A stretch of DNA of 64,000 bases from Candidatus Latescibacterota bacterium (GCA_022823725.1 JAJEHL010000008.1:1-64000); one strand, 5' to 3'; shown: positions 40,742 to 51,298, counted from the first letter of the stretch. A program made the numbers and translations. Notes: generated by a model not told the origin, from the sequence alone.

Positions 40742-43573
40742 TTGAACGAGACAACCCCTTACTCTGTACAGATGAGGAGCGAAGTCAATACAAAGGATGA
40801 TTTTGGTAACACGCCTTTATACGAGGCCGTAATACAAGACGATCTGGAGGTCGTTAAAGTCTTGCTTGCCAATGGTGCTGATGTCAATGCAAAGAATGCT
40901 GACGGCACTACGCCGCTACATTGGGCTGCGGTGATAGGCAAAACAGAAGCCATCGAAGTCTTGCTTGCCAGCGGAGCGGATGTCAATGCAAGGGATGCTG
41001 ACGGTGAAACGCCGCTACATTGGGCTGCGAGGACAGGGAAAAAGGAAGTTGTCGAAGTCTTGCTTGCCAATGGTGCTGAGGTTAATGCAAGGGATGCTGA
41101 CGGTGAAACGCCGCTACATTGGGCTGCGAGGGCAGGGAAAAAGGAAGTTATCGAAGTCTTGCTTGCCAGCGGAGCGGATGTCAATGCAAGGGATGCTGAT
41201 CTCAGAACGCCACTCTTCGAGGTAGCCAACCGAGATCCGGAATTCGTCAAATTGTTAATTGCCAATGGTTTTGAGGTCAATGCAAGGGATGCTACTGACG
41301 GTGAAACGCTGCTACATTTGGCTGCGATGGCAGGGGAAAAGGAAGCCATCGAAGTCTTACTTGCCAGTGGTGCCGATGTCAATGCAAATGATGATAAAGG
41401 CTTTACGCCGCTACATCGGGCTGCCTATGGAGCTGCCTATGGGGGCAACACAGAAGCGGTCAAAGTCTTACTTGCCAGTGGTGCCGATGTCAATGCAAGG
41501 AATGTTAATGGCGGCACGCCGCTACATTGGGCTGCGAGGACAGGGGAAAAGGAAGCCATCGAAGTCTTGCTTGCCAGTGGTGCCGATGTCAATGCAAGAA
41601 GTTTTAAAGGTACTACGCCGCTACATTGGGCTGCGAGGACAGGGAAAAAGGAAGCCATCGAAGTCTTACTTGTCAGCGGTGCTGAGGTTAATGCAAAGAA
41701 TGATAAAGGCTTCACGCCGCTGGACGAGGCGCGCTTGAGAAATTGTTTTGAAGTTGTTGAGATCTTGCGTGCCAATGGTGGGATAAAAGGAGCCATTGCC
41801 ATGACCAGGCACGACGAACTATATAGGGCTGTAAATAGCGGTGACCTGGAGGCAGTCAAAGTCTTGCTTGCCAATGGTGCTGAGGTTAATGCCAGGGATG
41901 TTGATGGCGGCACGCCGCTACATTGGGCTACCTATTGGGGCCATACGAATACGAGGATTTTGCAAGTCTTACTTGCCAATGGTGCTGAGGTTAATGCAAA
42001 GAATGATGATGGTACAACGCCACTAAATTTGGTTGCCTGGTACGGTGTTACAAAGGCAGTCAAAGTCTTGCTTGCCAATGGTGCTGAGGTCAATGTAAAG
42101 GAGGACTGCATGCCGCTGCACCAGGCTGCCTATAATGGCCACATGGTGATAATAAAAATCTTGCTTGCCAATGGCACTGAGGTTAATGCAAGGGACAGAT
42201 TCAGTGAAACGCCGCTACATTGGGCTGCGAGGGCAGGCCAAAAGGAAGTCGTCGAATTCTTGCTTGCCAACGGAGCTGAGGTCAATGTAAGGGATAAACT
42301 CGGTAGAACGCCGCTGCACGGGGTTGCCTATGAGGGCAAAAAGGAAGCCATTGAAGTCCTGCTTGCCAATGGTGCTGAGGTCAATGCAAAGGATGCTGAC
42401 GGCACTACGCCGCTCCACGATGCTGCTGCGAAGGCAGGCCAAAAGGAAGCAGTCAAATTCTTGCTTGCCAATGGCGCAGATGTCAATGTAAGGGATGATG
42501 AAGGCAAAACGTCGCTAAATAGGGCAGCCGATAGTGGCCATCTGGATGTCGTCAAAGTCTTGCTTGCTAATGGCGCAGATGTCAATGTAAAGGATGCTGA
42601 CGGCGCTACGTCACTAAATAGGACAGCCAATAGTGGCCATCTGGATGTCGTCAAAGTCTTGCTTGCTAATGGCTCAGATGTCAATGTAAAGGATGCTGAA
42701 CTCAGGACGCTACTCTGCCGGGTAGCCGGGAAAGGCGATACGGAATCCGTCAAAGTTTTGCTTGCCAATGGCGCAGATGTCAATGTAAGGGATGATGAAG
42801 GCAAAACGTCGCTAAATAGGGCAGCCAATAGTGGCCATCTGGATGTCGTCAAAATGTTGCTTACTAATGGTGCAGATGTCAATGTAAAGGATGCTGAACT
42901 CAGGACGCTACTCTGCCGGGTAGCCGGGAAAGGCGATACGGAATCCGTCAAAGTTTTGCTTGCTAATGGCGCAGATGTCAATGTAAAGGATGGTGAAGGC
43001 AAAACGTCGCTAAATAGGGCAGCCGATAGTGGCCATCTGGATGTCGTCAAAATGTTGCTTACTAATGGTGCAGATGTCAATGTAAAGGATGCTGAACTCA
43101 GGATGCTACTCTGCCGGGTAGCCGGGAAAGGCGATACGGAATCCGTCAAATTTTTAATTGTCAATGGTTTTGAGGTCAATGCACCGGATTATAGCGGCAC
43201 TACGCCGCTCCACGAGGCAGCCTATTGGAGCCGTATGGATGTCGTCAAAGTTTTGCTTGCCAGAGGCGCAGATGTCAATGCCAGGGACAGATTCGGCGCT
43301 ACGCCGCTACATAGGGTAGCCTATCGGAGCCGCATGGATGTCGTCAAAGTTTTGCTTGCCAGAGGCGCAGATGTCAATGTCAGGGACAGATTCGGCGCTA
43401 CGCCGCTACATTGGACTGCGAGGGCAGGGAAAAAGGAAGCCATTGAAGTCTTGCTTGCCAGAGGCGCAGATGTTAATATAAAAAATAATGAGGGTGCAAC
43501 GCCGCTACGCGAGGCTATGTTGAACGATCATAGTGAAACTATTTCTATCCTAATCGCCAACGGGGCTATGTGA
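40742..43573 (+). CDS. Ankyrin-repeat protein B
   Basis: 943 residues, about 27 ankyrin repeats, no signal peptide. Repeats fall in two sets: early ones with [20 protein letters not shown], and a later block (about residues 580-800) of near-identical units ([18 protein letters not shown] and [21 protein letters not shown]) that looks recently expanded. TTG at 40742 is 8 bases after AAAGGAG and is preferred to the ATG at 40724, which lies upstream of that site. Gene D (48223) is a shortened relative with the same ends. Confidence 0.85.
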   Translation: MNETTPYSVQMRSEVNTKDDFGNTPLYEAVIQDDLEVVKVLLANGADVNAKNADGTTPLHWAAVIGKTEAIEVLLASGADVNARDADGETPLHWAARTGKKEVVEVLLANGAEVNARDADGETPLHWAARAGKKEVIEVLLASGADVNARDADLRTPLFEVANRDPEFVKLLIANGFEVNARDATDGETLLHLAAMAGEKEAIEVLLASGADVNANDDKGFTPLHRAAYGAAYGGNTEAVKVLLASGADVNARNVNGGTPLHWAARTGEKEAIEVLLASGADVNARSFKGTTPLHWAARTGKKEAIEVLLVSGAEVNAKNDKGFTPLDEARLRNCFEVVEILRANGGIKGAIAMTRHDELYRAVNSGDLEAVKVLLANGAEVNARDVDGGTPLHWATYWGHTNTRILQVLLANGAEVNAKNDDGTTPLNLVAWYGVTKAVKVLLANGAEVNVKEDCMPLHQAAYNGHMVIIKILLANGTEVNARDRFSETPLHWAARAGQKEVVEFLLANGAEVNVRDKLGRTPLHGVAYEGKKEAIEVLLANGAEVNAKDADGTTPLHDAAAKAGQKEAVKFLLANGADVNVRDDEGKTSLNRAADSGHLDVVKVLLANGADVNVKDADGATSLNRTANSGHLDVVKVLLANGSDVNVKDAELRTLLCRVAGKGDTESVKVLLANGADVNVRDDEGKTSLNRAANSGHLDVVKMLLTNGADVNVKDAELRTLLCRVAGKGDTESVKVLLANGADVNVKDGEGKTSLNRAADSGHLDVVKMLLTNGADVNVKDAELRMLLCRVAGKGDTESVKFLIVNGFEVNAPDYSGTTPLHEAAYWSRMDVVKVLLARGADVNARDRFGATPLHRVAYRSRMDVVKVLLARGADVNVRDRFGATPLHWTARAGKKEAIEVLLARGADVNIKNNEGATPLREAMLNDHSETISILIANGAM

Positions 43574-43780
43574 GGTCGGGAATGTAGTCCATACGACAGA
43601 TCATTGTGATAAGTAGTGCATCGCAGCACAACGCAGTCATTTGGATGAATGTTCGCCAAACGCAACCACCGCACAAGCGTAGCACGGGATTACTTCACTG
43701 CAGTGCTTGGGTCTGTGCGGTGGTTATTTGTGATTGCTTTCGTAAGGTCAGTGAAGCAAATAAAAGGAGGATATGTATTG
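43574..43780 (+). repeat. Duplicated intergenic segment (ankyrin B-LRR1)
   Basis: 207 bases nearly identical to 49483-49681, ending in AAAAGGAGG before the LRR gene. Differences are small indels near the LRR start. Confidence 0.9.
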
Positions 43781-44119
43781 ATGAGCATTGAAAAGGATGA
43801 ACGGGCGATATTGATCGCGCTTTACGACGCGACCGATGGGGCGAATTGGAATAACAATACGAACTGGAAGACCGACAAACCCCTCAGTGAATGGCATGGT
43901 GTCCAGACCAATGATGCCGGACGAGTGACCGGGCTGAGGCTTGATTGGAACAGGTTATCGGGCTCGCTCCCTTCAGAATTAGGACAACTGACAAACCTGA
44001 AAAAACTGGGACTTTCTGACAATGAATTATCGGGTGCGATCCCCTCATCGTTGAGACAACTGAAAAACCTGAGAATACCGAGTCTTGATGGGAACACCAA
44101 TCTGGATGTGTCGGCGTAG
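43781..44119 (+). CDS. Short plant-type LRR protein (LRR1)
   Basis: 112 residues. The N-terminal cap (ERAILIALYDATDGANW..EWHGVQTNDAGRVTGLRL) and about two LRRs of the plant type (LSGSLPSELGQLTNLKKLGL) match the longer protein at 49682, of which this is a shortened version. No signal peptide. ATG 43781 is 10 bases after GGAGG; the TTG at 43778 is also possible. It lies in the ankyrin B cassette. Confidence 0.78.
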   Translation: MSIEKDERAILIALYDATDGANWNNNTNWKTDKPLSEWHGVQTNDAGRVTGLRLDWNRLSGSLPSELGQLTNLKKLGLSDNELSGAIPSSLRQLKNLRIPSLDGNTNLDVSA

Positions 44120-44228
44120 GTTTCGGGTATATGGACGATGACCGTGTATCCGAAATCTCTATATTCTGGGGCGTGCTCTGTTTGTGCTGTTGTTTCGCTA
44201 TAAAGCCAATAATTGGATCGAAAATGTT

Positions 44229-44312
44229 AGAAGGCCGCTCGGGTTGGCAGCCTGTGGCCTTCTGCCGCAACATACAGAGATGGGAACGGTGCTGCAAACC
44301 GCAACCCGCTCT
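44229..44312 (+). ncRNA. Repeated pseudoknotted RNA element, copy 3
   Basis: AGAAGGCC/GGCCTTCT stem with loop CGGGTTGG, able to pair with CAACCCG downstream; then CATACAGAGATGGGAACGGT and GCAAACCGC. Nearly identical to 39071-39156. It lies 39 bases before the gene at 44352. The bases before it (44160-44205) resemble a decayed copy of the terminator region at 51190-51235. Confidence 0.65.
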
Positions 44313-44351
44313 ACCTGAAATTTTTCCTGTTACAATTCAAAGGAGCGTACT

Positions 44352-44891
44352 ATGGCTTTTGAAGCTACGAGCGATTTTTCTATTCCCATTACGGACCAAT
44401 TATATGATGAGATAATCGGGGCTTCCCTTATTGATTTTGAGACCGGCCATTTGATTCTTACAAGCGATGATATTGATTATGGGAACGAGATGCCAGCCGT
44501 TGAGTCAGAGTTAAAATATATGGATGAAACGCATGCATGTATTTTAGGAGAAGCCCTTTGTCGTATGGGTCGCGACAAAAATGTGGAATTGGTGTATGAG
44601 TACTCGCGTTTTAGATTGATGACAGATCCAAGAAAAAAAAGCTATCTCATAGTTAGAGAATTATATCTCCTACCGGACGAAACCTGGGTTCTGAGAGCGC
44701 ACAAAGGCGCAATAAATAATCCGAAAAAGATCGAATATTGGGAGATTGATGCCCGTAGTGCAAAAGCTTCTCTTGAACGAGAACTCCGAGACTTTGACTA
44801 TAAATGGGAACAAGAACTCCGACCCTCTGGCTTTTTGATATGGAGTAGATGGAATTTGAAGGTCACAATTGACCTCTATTTTTCCGTCTGA
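44352..44891 (+). CDS. Hypothetical protein
   Basis: 179 residues, soluble and acidic, with no signal peptide or motif I recognise. The region YWEIDARSAKASLERELRDFDYKW looks like a long helix. ATG 44352 is preceded by AAAGGAG. It sits between the LRR1 gene and ankyrin C, behind a copy of the pseudoknotted element, and has no counterpart in the second cassette. Confidence 0.6.
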   Translation: MAFEATSDFSIPITDQLYDEIIGASLIDFETGHLILTSDDIDYGNEMPAVESELKYMDETHACILGEALCRMGRDKNVELVYEYSRFRLMTDPRKKSYLIVRELYLLPDETWVLRAHKGAINNPKKIEYWEIDARSAKASLERELRDFDYKWEQELRPSGFLIWSRWNLKVTIDLYFSV

Positions 44892-44948
44892 TCGGCCTTT
44901 GTTTATGTGCAACTAAAGCACTGATTAAAAAAGGAAAGGAGCAATGCC

Positions 44949-47900
44949 TTGAATGACACAACAACCAACTTTGTATCCATAGAGAACGAAGCCAATCCAA
45001 AGGATACGCCTTTATACATGGCTATAGAGAAAGGCGACCTGGAGGCAGTTAAATGCTTGCTTGCCAGTGGTGCGGATGTCAATACAAAGAATCAATCTGG
45101 TAATACACCTCTCCATAAGGCTGCCGCAAGAGGCGATAAAGAAGCCATCAAATTACTGCTTGCCAGTGGTGCGGATGTCAATGCACGGGACAATGATGGC
45201 AATACGCCACTATGCGGGGCTGCCTTTTGGGGGTGTCTGAAAGCCGCCGAAGTGTTGCTTGCCGACGGAATTGAAGGCAATGCAGTTAGTGCAACAGATG
45301 ATGTGGGTGAAATATTGCAGCACCGAGCGACCTGTTGGCGCGATCTGGACGCGGCGGAATTTCTGTTTTCTTACGGAGAAAATATCAGCGTAAAGGATGA
45401 TGATGACAATACGCCGCTATACTGGACGACCTGTGAGAGCCACATGGAAGCGGTGGAATTACTACTCGTCAGCGGTGCCGATGTCAATACACAGGATGAT
45501 AAAGGCGATAAGCCGATATCTCTGGCTCCTCTGGAAGGAATGGTTGAAGCCATGGAAGTGTTGCTCACCAACGGCGCCGATGTCAATGTAAAAGGTGATA
45601 GTAGCAGAACGCCACTGCATTGGGTTAGCTATTGGGGCTACCTGGAAGCGGTGGAATTACTACTCGTCAGCGGTGCCGATGTCAATACACGGGATGATAA
45701 AGGCTATACGCCGCTCGATATAGCTGCTTTGAGAGGCGACGCAGAATTGGTGAAATTACTGCTTGCCAGTGGTGCGGATGTCAAAGGTGATAGGAGCAGA
45801 ACGCCACTGCACGAGGCTGCCAGTAGTGGCTGTGCGGAGGTGGTGAAGTTGCTGCTTGCCAATGGTGTGGATGTAAAAGGTGATAGGAGCAGAACGCCAC
45901 TGCACGAGGCTGCCAGTAGTGGCTGTGCGGAGGTGGTGAAATTACTGCTTGCCAATGGTGCTGAGGTCAATGTACGGACTGATTACGAACCCAGAACGCC
46001 GCTCAGCGAGGCCGCCTGTAGAGGTCACGCGGAGGTGGTGAAATTACTGCTTGCCAATGGTGCCGATGTCAATACAAAGAAAACGCTACTGCACGAAGTA
46101 GCATCCTGGGGGGATATGGAATCAATGAAGTTGTTGCTTATCAATGGTGCCGATGTCAATGCAAAGGATTGGCATGATAATACGCCACTGCACGAAGCCG
46201 CATCCTGGGGGCGAACAGAAGGAGTAGAAATGTTGCTTGAACACGGCGCTGACATCAATGCAAAGGATTATTTTGATAAAACGCCACTGCACGAAGCCGC
46301 ATCCTGGGGGGATATGGAATCAGTGAAGTTGCTGCTTGCCAATGGTGCCGATGTCAATGCAACAGCTAAATGGGGTGATACACCGATCCACCGATCTGTT
46401 AGTTCTGGGAAGGTTAAAATCCTGCAAGTGTTACTTGCTGCTGGTGGGGATGTCAATGCACGGAATGATTACGGCAATACGCCGTTACACTTGAGTGACG
46501 ATATGGGCTACTTGAAATCTCTGCCGGTGTTACTTGCCGCTGGTGGGGATGTCAATGCACGGAATAATGACGGTGCAACACCACTACATGAGGTTGCCTG
46601 GATAGGCGACACAGAAGCGTTCAAAGTTCTGCTCGCCAATGGTGCTGAAGGCAATGCAGTGGATAATTACGGCAAAACGCTGCTGCACAAGGCCGCAGAA
46701 GGAGGCGAAAAAGCATTCTTACAAGTGTTACTTGCTAATAGCACCGATGTTAATGTAAGGGATGAGAGTGGTGAAACGCCGCTACACAAGGCCGCCTATA
46801 AGGGGTGCACAGAAGCCCTGGAAGTGTTGCTTGCCAACGGTGCCGATGTCAATGCAAGGGACGAGAGTGGTGAAACGCCGCTACACAAGGCCGCCAGAGA
46901 TCGGGAGATTGAAGTTGTGAAAGTGCTGCTTGTCACTGGTGCAGATGTGAATGCTCGGAATGATGACGGCAACACGCCGTTGCACAACGCTGCCGGGCAA
47001 GGGGAGGTCGAATGCTTGAAAGTGTTGCTTGACAGCGGTGCTGAGGTCAATGCAACAAATAATAGAGGTGACTCGCCATTATACAAGGCCGCAGAGAACG
47101 GAGAGTTTGAAGCTATGGAAGTGTTGTTTGCCAGCGGAGTTGGTGTCAATGCATGGGGTGCCGATGGCAATACGTTGCTACATAAGGCTGCTTCGAGAGG
47201 GGATGTTAAAGCCCTGCGGGCATTGCTTGACACTGGTGCGGAGGTCAATGTCCGAGATGCTGACGACAATACCCCGCTTCACCGGGCAGCCATGGAAGGG
47301 AAGATTGAAGCTATAGAAGTGTTGGTTGCCGCTGGTGCTGAGGTGAATGCTGATGGGAATATGAAGGCAGTCAAATTACTAATTGCCAGCGGTGCTGATG
47401 TCAGTGCAAAGGATGCTGATGGCAATACGCCACTCCACCGGGCAATCAATACTGGCGATATGGAAGCCGTTAAATTATTGCTTGCCAGCGGTGCGGATGT
47501 CAATGCAAAGGATGCTGATGGTAAAACGTTGCTCCATTGGGCTGCCTCAAATGACAAAACAGAAGTGGTCAAAGAGTTGCTTGCCCATGGCGCTGATGTC
47601 AATGTCAGGAACAGATTCGGCAAAACGTTGCTCCATTGGTTTGCCGGTCTGGGCCGCATGGCGGTCCTCAAAGAGTTGCTTGCCCATGGTGCTGATGTCA
47701 ATGCAAAGGATCATTTTGATAGAACGCCGCTCCATTGGGCTGTCAGGTGGTGCCACAATCGGGATAAAAAAAGAAGAAAAAGGCAGCTTGAAGTTATGGA
47801 AGAGTTGCTTGCCCATGGTGCTGATGTCAATGTCAGGGACAGATTCGGCGAAACGCCGCTCCATTGGGTTGCGAGGGCAGGGAAAAAGGAAGCCATTGAA

Positions 47901-48026
47901 GTCATGCTTGCCAGCGGTGCTGATGTCAATGCAAAGGATGATGGTGGTAAAACGCCGCTCCACGAGGCTATGTTGAACGATCATAGTGAAGCCATTTCTA
48001 TCCTGATCGCCAACGGGGCTAAGTGA
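44949..48026 (+). CDS. Ankyrin-repeat protein C
   Basis: 1025 residues, about 30 ankyrin repeats from residue ~15 to the end, with no other domain. Some repeats lack the outer helix or have shortened loops (VKGDRSRTPLHEAASSGCAEVVKLLLAN, twice in a row). The last ~150 residues ([49 protein letters not shown]) are shared with proteins B and D. The TTG start at 44949 is 8 bases after AAAGGAG. It is the largest of the four. Confidence 0.87.
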   Translation: MNDTTTNFVSIENEANPKDTPLYMAIEKGDLEAVKCLLASGADVNTKNQSGNTPLHKAAARGDKEAIKLLLASGADVNARDNDGNTPLCGAAFWGCLKAAEVLLADGIEGNAVSATDDVGEILQHRATCWRDLDAAEFLFSYGENISVKDDDDNTPLYWTTCESHMEAVELLLVSGADVNTQDDKGDKPISLAPLEGMVEAMEVLLTNGADVNVKGDSSRTPLHWVSYWGYLEAVELLLVSGADVNTRDDKGYTPLDIAALRGDAELVKLLLASGADVKGDRSRTPLHEAASSGCAEVVKLLLANGVDVKGDRSRTPLHEAASSGCAEVVKLLLANGAEVNVRTDYEPRTPLSEAACRGHAEVVKLLLANGADVNTKKTLLHEVASWGDMESMKLLLINGADVNAKDWHDNTPLHEAASWGRTEGVEMLLEHGADINAKDYFDKTPLHEAASWGDMESVKLLLANGADVNATAKWGDTPIHRSVSSGKVKILQVLLAAGGDVNARNDYGNTPLHLSDDMGYLKSLPVLLAAGGDVNARNNDGATPLHEVAWIGDTEAFKVLLANGAEGNAVDNYGKTLLHKAAEGGEKAFLQVLLANSTDVNVRDESGETPLHKAAYKGCTEALEVLLANGADVNARDESGETPLHKAARDREIEVVKVLLVTGADVNARNDDGNTPLHNAAGQGEVECLKVLLDSGAEVNATNNRGDSPLYKAAENGEFEAMEVLFASGVGVNAWGADGNTLLHKAASRGDVKALRALLDTGAEVNVRDADDNTPLHRAAMEGKIEAIEVLVAAGAEVNADGNMKAVKLLIASGADVSAKDADGNTPLHRAINTGDMEAVKLLLASGADVNAKDADGKTLLHWAASNDKTEVVKELLAHGADVNVRNRFGKTLLHWFAGLGRMAVLKELLAHGADVNAKDHFDRTPLHWAVRWCHNRDKKRRKRQLEVMEELLAHGADVNVRDRFGETPLHWVARAGKKEAIEVMLASGADVNAKDDGGKTPLHEAMLNDHSEAISILIANGAK

Positions 48027-48222
48027 GGTCGGATGTAGTCCATACGACGGATCATTGTGATAAGTAGTGCATCACAGCACAACGCAGTTATTCAGTGTTT
48101 TTGGTCGTCATCGCGGCCTGATTCTATCCGCGATCCAGTGGTTTTGAACACAGAGACATGGCACGCTTATTCCGCAATAAGTTGCGATATGTGATCAAAC
48201 TTGAATGAAAGGAGCGAATGTC
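48027..48222 (+). repeat. Duplicated intergenic segment (ankyrin C-D)
   Basis: Second copy of the 40544-40741 segment, differing by scattered single-base changes, including the palindrome at 48104-48148 (here TATCCGCG instead of TAGCCGCG). Confidence 0.9.
48104..48148. repeat. Interspersed palindromic repeat, copy 4
   Basis: Same core as 40625-40672 with one stem base changed (TCCGC for GCCGC), so the palindrome is weakened. Confidence 0.55.
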
Positions 48223-49482
48223 TTGAACGAGACAACCCCTCACTCTGTACATATGAGGAGCGAAGTCAATACAAAGGATGATTTTGGCAACAAGCTTTTA
48301 TACAAGGCCGCAATGCAAGGCGGTCTGATAGTATTAAAAGACTTTCTTACCAGAGGCACGGATGTCAATGCAAGATATGGACTGTTGGGCAAAACGCCGC
48401 TTCACGAGGTAGCCAATAGTGGCCATCTGATGGTCGTCAAAGCGTTGCTTGCTAGAGGCGCAGATGTCAATGTAAGGAACAGATTCGACGACACACCGCT
48501 GCACGAGGCAGCGGATAGTGGCCATTTGGCGGTTGTCAAAGTGTTGCTTGCCAATGGTGCAGAGGTCAATGTAAAGGATGATGGCCTTAGAACGCTACTC
48601 TGCCGGGTAGCCAGGGAAGGTGATATAGAATCCGTCAAATTTCTAATTATCAATGGTGTTGAGGTCAACGCACCGGACTATAGCGGTGCTACGCCGCTCC
48701 ATGGAGCAGCTAATAGCGGCCATCTGGCGGTTGTCAAAGTGTTGCTTGCTAATGGCGCAGAGGTCAATGCTCCCAGCGATGTCTATTTCAGATTAAAGGA
48801 TGATAAAGGTAGCACACCGCTGCACGAGGCAGTGGATAGTGGCCATCTGGCGGTTGTCAAAGTGTTGCTTGCTAATGGCGCAGAGGTCAATGCCAGGGAT
48901 AGATTCGGTGCTACGCCGCTACATTGGGCTGCGAGGGCAGGGAAAAAGGAAACCATTGAAGTCTTGCTTGCCAGCGGATCCGAGGTCAATCTAAGGGATG
49001 CTGACTGTGCTACGCCGCTACAAAGGGCAGCCAATAGTGGCCATCTGGCGGTTGTCAAAGTGTTGCTTGCTAATGGCGCAGAGGTCAATGCCAGGGATGC
49101 TGATCTTAGAACGCTACTCTGCCGGGTAGCCAGGGAAGGCGATACGGAATCCGTCAAATTTCTAATTATCAATGGTGTTGAGGTCAATGCACCGGATTAT
49201 AGCGGCACCACGCCGCTCCACGAAGCAATCAATAGTGGCCATCTGGCGGTCGTCAAAGCGTTGCTTGCCAATGGCGCGTATGTCAATGCCAGGGATAGAT
49301 TCGGTGCTACGCCGCTACATTGGGCTGCGAGGGCAGGGAAAAAGGAAACCATTGAAGTCTTGCTCGCCAGCGGATCCGAGGTCAATATAAAAAATAATGA
49401 GGGTGCAACGCCGCTAAGCGAGGCTATGTTGAAAGCTCATAGTGAAGCCATTTCTATCCTGATCGCCAACGGGGCTAAGTGA
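48223..49482 (+). CDS. Ankyrin-repeat protein D
   Basis: 419 residues of ankyrin repeats, a shorter relative of protein B with the same first residues ([23 protein letters not shown]) and last repeats ([16 protein letters not shown].. and SILIANGA). Repeats such as [21 protein letters not shown] occur twice. The TTG at 48223 lies 8 bases after AAAGGAG. Confidence 0.85.
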   Translation: MNETTPHSVHMRSEVNTKDDFGNKLLYKAAMQGGLIVLKDFLTRGTDVNARYGLLGKTPLHEVANSGHLMVVKALLARGADVNVRNRFDDTPLHEAADSGHLAVVKVLLANGAEVNVKDDGLRTLLCRVAREGDIESVKFLIINGVEVNAPDYSGATPLHGAANSGHLAVVKVLLANGAEVNAPSDVYFRLKDDKGSTPLHEAVDSGHLAVVKVLLANGAEVNARDRFGATPLHWAARAGKKETIEVLLASGSEVNLRDADCATPLQRAANSGHLAVVKVLLANGAEVNARDADLRTLLCRVAREGDTESVKFLIINGVEVNAPDYSGTTPLHEAINSGHLAVVKALLANGAYVNARDRFGATPLHWAARAGKKETIEVLLASGSEVNIKNNEGATPLSEAMLKAHSEAISILIANGAK

Positions 49483-49681
49483 GGTCGGGAATGTAGTCAA
49501 TACGACAGATCATTGTGATAAGTAGTGCATCGCAGTACAACGCAGTCATTTGGATGAATGTTCGCCAAACGCAACCACCGCACAAGCGTAGCAAGGGATT
49601 ACTTCACTACAGTGCTTGGGTCTGTGCGGTGGTTATTTGTGCTTTCGTAACTTCAGAGAAGTAAAAGGAGGATATGTATTG
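49483..49681 (+). repeat. Duplicated intergenic segment (ankyrin D-LRR2)
   Basis: Second copy of the 43574-43780 segment, about 8 bases shorter near its right end. Confidence 0.9.
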
Positions 49682-50323
49682 ATGCGCATTGAAAAGGATG
49701 AACGGGCGATATTGATCGCGCTTTACGACGCGACCGATGGGGCGAATTGGAATAACAATACGAACTGGAAGACCGACAAACCCCTCAGCGAGTGGCATGG
49801 CGTCCTGACCAATAGTGCCGGACGAGTGACCGGGCTGAGGCTTGAGGGGGACGGGTTATCGGGCTCTATCCCTTCAGAATTAGGACAACTGACAAACCTG
49901 GAAAAACTGGGACTTTCTGACAATGGATTTGATTCATCGGGCGTATCGGGCGCGATTCCCCCGGAATTAGGGCAACTGACAAACCTGGAATATCTGTGGC
50001 TTGAGGTCAATGGATTATCGGGCACAATTCCCCCAGAATTAGGACAACTGACAAACCTGAGAGAACTGCTTCTTAGTGGTAACCAGCTATCGGGCGCGAT
50101 TCCCTCGGAATTAGGGCAACTGACAAACCTGGAATGTCTGTGGCTTTCTGACAATGAATTATCGGGTTCGATTCCCTCATCGTTGAGACAACTGACGAAC
50201 CTGAGAGAACTGAAACTTTCTGACAATGAATTATCGGGTTCGATTCCCCCGGAATTAGGGCAACTGACAAACCTGAGCAAACCGAGTCTTGATGGGAACA
50301 CCAATCTGGATGTGCCGACGTAG
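49682..50323 (+). CDS. Plant-type LRR protein (LRR2)
   Basis: 213 residues. N-terminal cap (ILIALYDATDGANWNNNTNW) followed by six or seven LRRs of plant type (LSGxIPxELGQLTNLxxLxL). No signal peptide, no membrane helix, no kinase. It is the longer paralogue of 43781-44119; both end PSLDGNTNLDV. ATG 49682 follows AAAGGAGG. LRRs of this kind are protein-binding scaffolds. Confidence 0.85.
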   Translation: MRIEKDERAILIALYDATDGANWNNNTNWKTDKPLSEWHGVLTNSAGRVTGLRLEGDGLSGSIPSELGQLTNLEKLGLSDNGFDSSGVSGAIPPELGQLTNLEYLWLEVNGLSGTIPPELGQLTNLRELLLSGNQLSGAIPSELGQLTNLECLWLSDNELSGSIPSSLRQLTNLRELKLSDNELSGSIPPELGQLTNLSKPSLDGNTNLDVPT

Positions 50324-50428
50324 GTTTTGAGTATATGGACGATGACCGTGTACCAAATTCCTACCGTGGACAGCATCCCTACCGCGAATAGCGTGGGGCC
50401 AGAATAAATTTACCCGACACACAAAAAC

Positions 50429-50465
50429 GCCCCGGCATTCCCATGCTGGGGCATTCTCTTTTTTA
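50429..50465 (+). terminator. Rho-independent terminator after LRR2
   Basis: GCCCCGGCAT-TCCC-ATGCTGGGGC then a T-rich run. The rest of the 333-base gap (50324-50656) holds only this and the promoter at 50577. Confidence 0.8.
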
Positions 50466-50576
50466 TTTGTTGCACTTAAATTGGAAGTTCCAGATACATA
50501 CGCACGCTGTAAAATGCAAGCCTGTGCTTGCCCATTACGCGATGCGGGTGTTTTCAAAGACTCGCTCATGCAGGTA

Positions 50577-50605
50577 TTGACAGACCCATAGAAATAGGCT
50601 ACTTT
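50577..50605 (+). promoter_or_regulatory. Sigma70-type promoter of the toxin-antitoxin pair
   Basis: TTGACA, 17 bases, TACTTT. The start would fall near 50612, some 45 bases before the antitoxin ATG. Confidence 0.7.
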
Positions 50606-50656
50606 TGAACTAATATGGGATTGAATTGCAAAAAGTTTTATTTCAGGAGGCTGGAG

Positions 50657-50854
50657 ATGCCTGTTAAACGACAAGAGAATATAGCACAGCAGGAGGCGCG
50701 TGCCGTGATTCAAGAGGAGACCGACGATCCTGATGAAGGGCTGGAACTGCGTGAAGAATTTGTAGAAGAATTGCGTGAAGCAGAGGCGAAGGTTGATGCG
50801 GGTATTGGATTAAAAAAGTGGTCGGATTTTATGAAGAAATTGGGTATTGAGTGA
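50657..50854 (+). CDS. Putative antitoxin of a type II toxin-antitoxin pair
   Basis: 65 residues, strongly acidic (EETDDPDEGLELREEFVEELREAEAKV) and ending LKKWSDFMKKLGIE. Small size, acidity and a 4-base overlap with a RelE/ParE-type gene make it the likely antitoxin. No DNA-binding motif is clear. ATG 50657 follows CAGGAGGCTGGAG. Confidence 0.7.
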   Translation: MPVKRQENIAQQEARAVIQEETDDPDEGLELREEFVEELREAEAKVDAGIGLKKWSDFMKKLGIE

Positions 50855-51123
50855 GCTATACGATAATCATTGGTTCAAGTGCTCGAAAAGAAATACGTCG
50901 TTTGAGTTCAGATATAATTGCGCGTGTAAATGAAAAGTTAAAGGAGTTTTCAGAAACATTTGATATTCAGACACCTGTACCATTGGGAGGAAATCTGAAA
51001 GGGTTGTTCAAGTTGCGTGTAGGTGATTATCGTATCGTATATAAATATGATAGATCAAAACGGCTGATAATTGTTGTGAGTGTAAAACATCGAAGTGCGG
51101 TATATAGAGTTATGCGCCCTTGA
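50851..51123 (+). CDS. RelE/ParE-family toxin
   Basis: 90 residues: YTIIIGSSARKEIRRLSSDI..LKGLFKLRVGDYRIVYKYDRSKRLIIVVSVKHRSAVYR, the RelE/ParE fold with the usual basic LRVGDYRIVY strand. It would be an mRNA interferase or gyrase inhibitor held in check by the upstream protein. GTG start overlapping the antitoxin TGA. Confidence 0.85.
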   Translation: MSYTIIIGSSARKEIRRLSSDIIARVNEKLKEFSETFDIQTPVPLGGNLKGLFKLRVGDYRIVYKYDRSKRLIIVVSVKHRSAVYRVMRP

Positions 51124-51171
51124 ACTGATGAGCATTTTTTAACTGATACTTTGAATTTACCTGATATACAA

Positions 51172-51210
51172 AACCGCCCCGGCATAACGATGCTGGGGCG
51201 GTTTCTTTTT
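51172..51210 (+). terminator. Rho-independent terminator of the toxin-antitoxin operon
   Basis: AACCGCCCCGGCAT-AACG-ATGCTGGGGCGGTT, then TTC and a run of five T's. The stem core matches the terminator at 50429, so the pair is framed by related hairpins. Confidence 0.85.
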
Positions 51211-51298
51211 GTGCTGTTGCTTTGCTATTTCAAGTGGTAGATGGATCATCCTTCCATCCAGATTTGATTTTCTCACCCCCCTGTCGTATCTTCATCTT

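Noticed and set aside
40759..43179. Antisense ORFs in the ankyrin genes (e.g. 42328-43179 minus, 283 residues)
   Set aside because: These are shadows produced by the repeated codons of ankyrin units ([10 protein letters not shown] repeats) without ribosome-binding sites.
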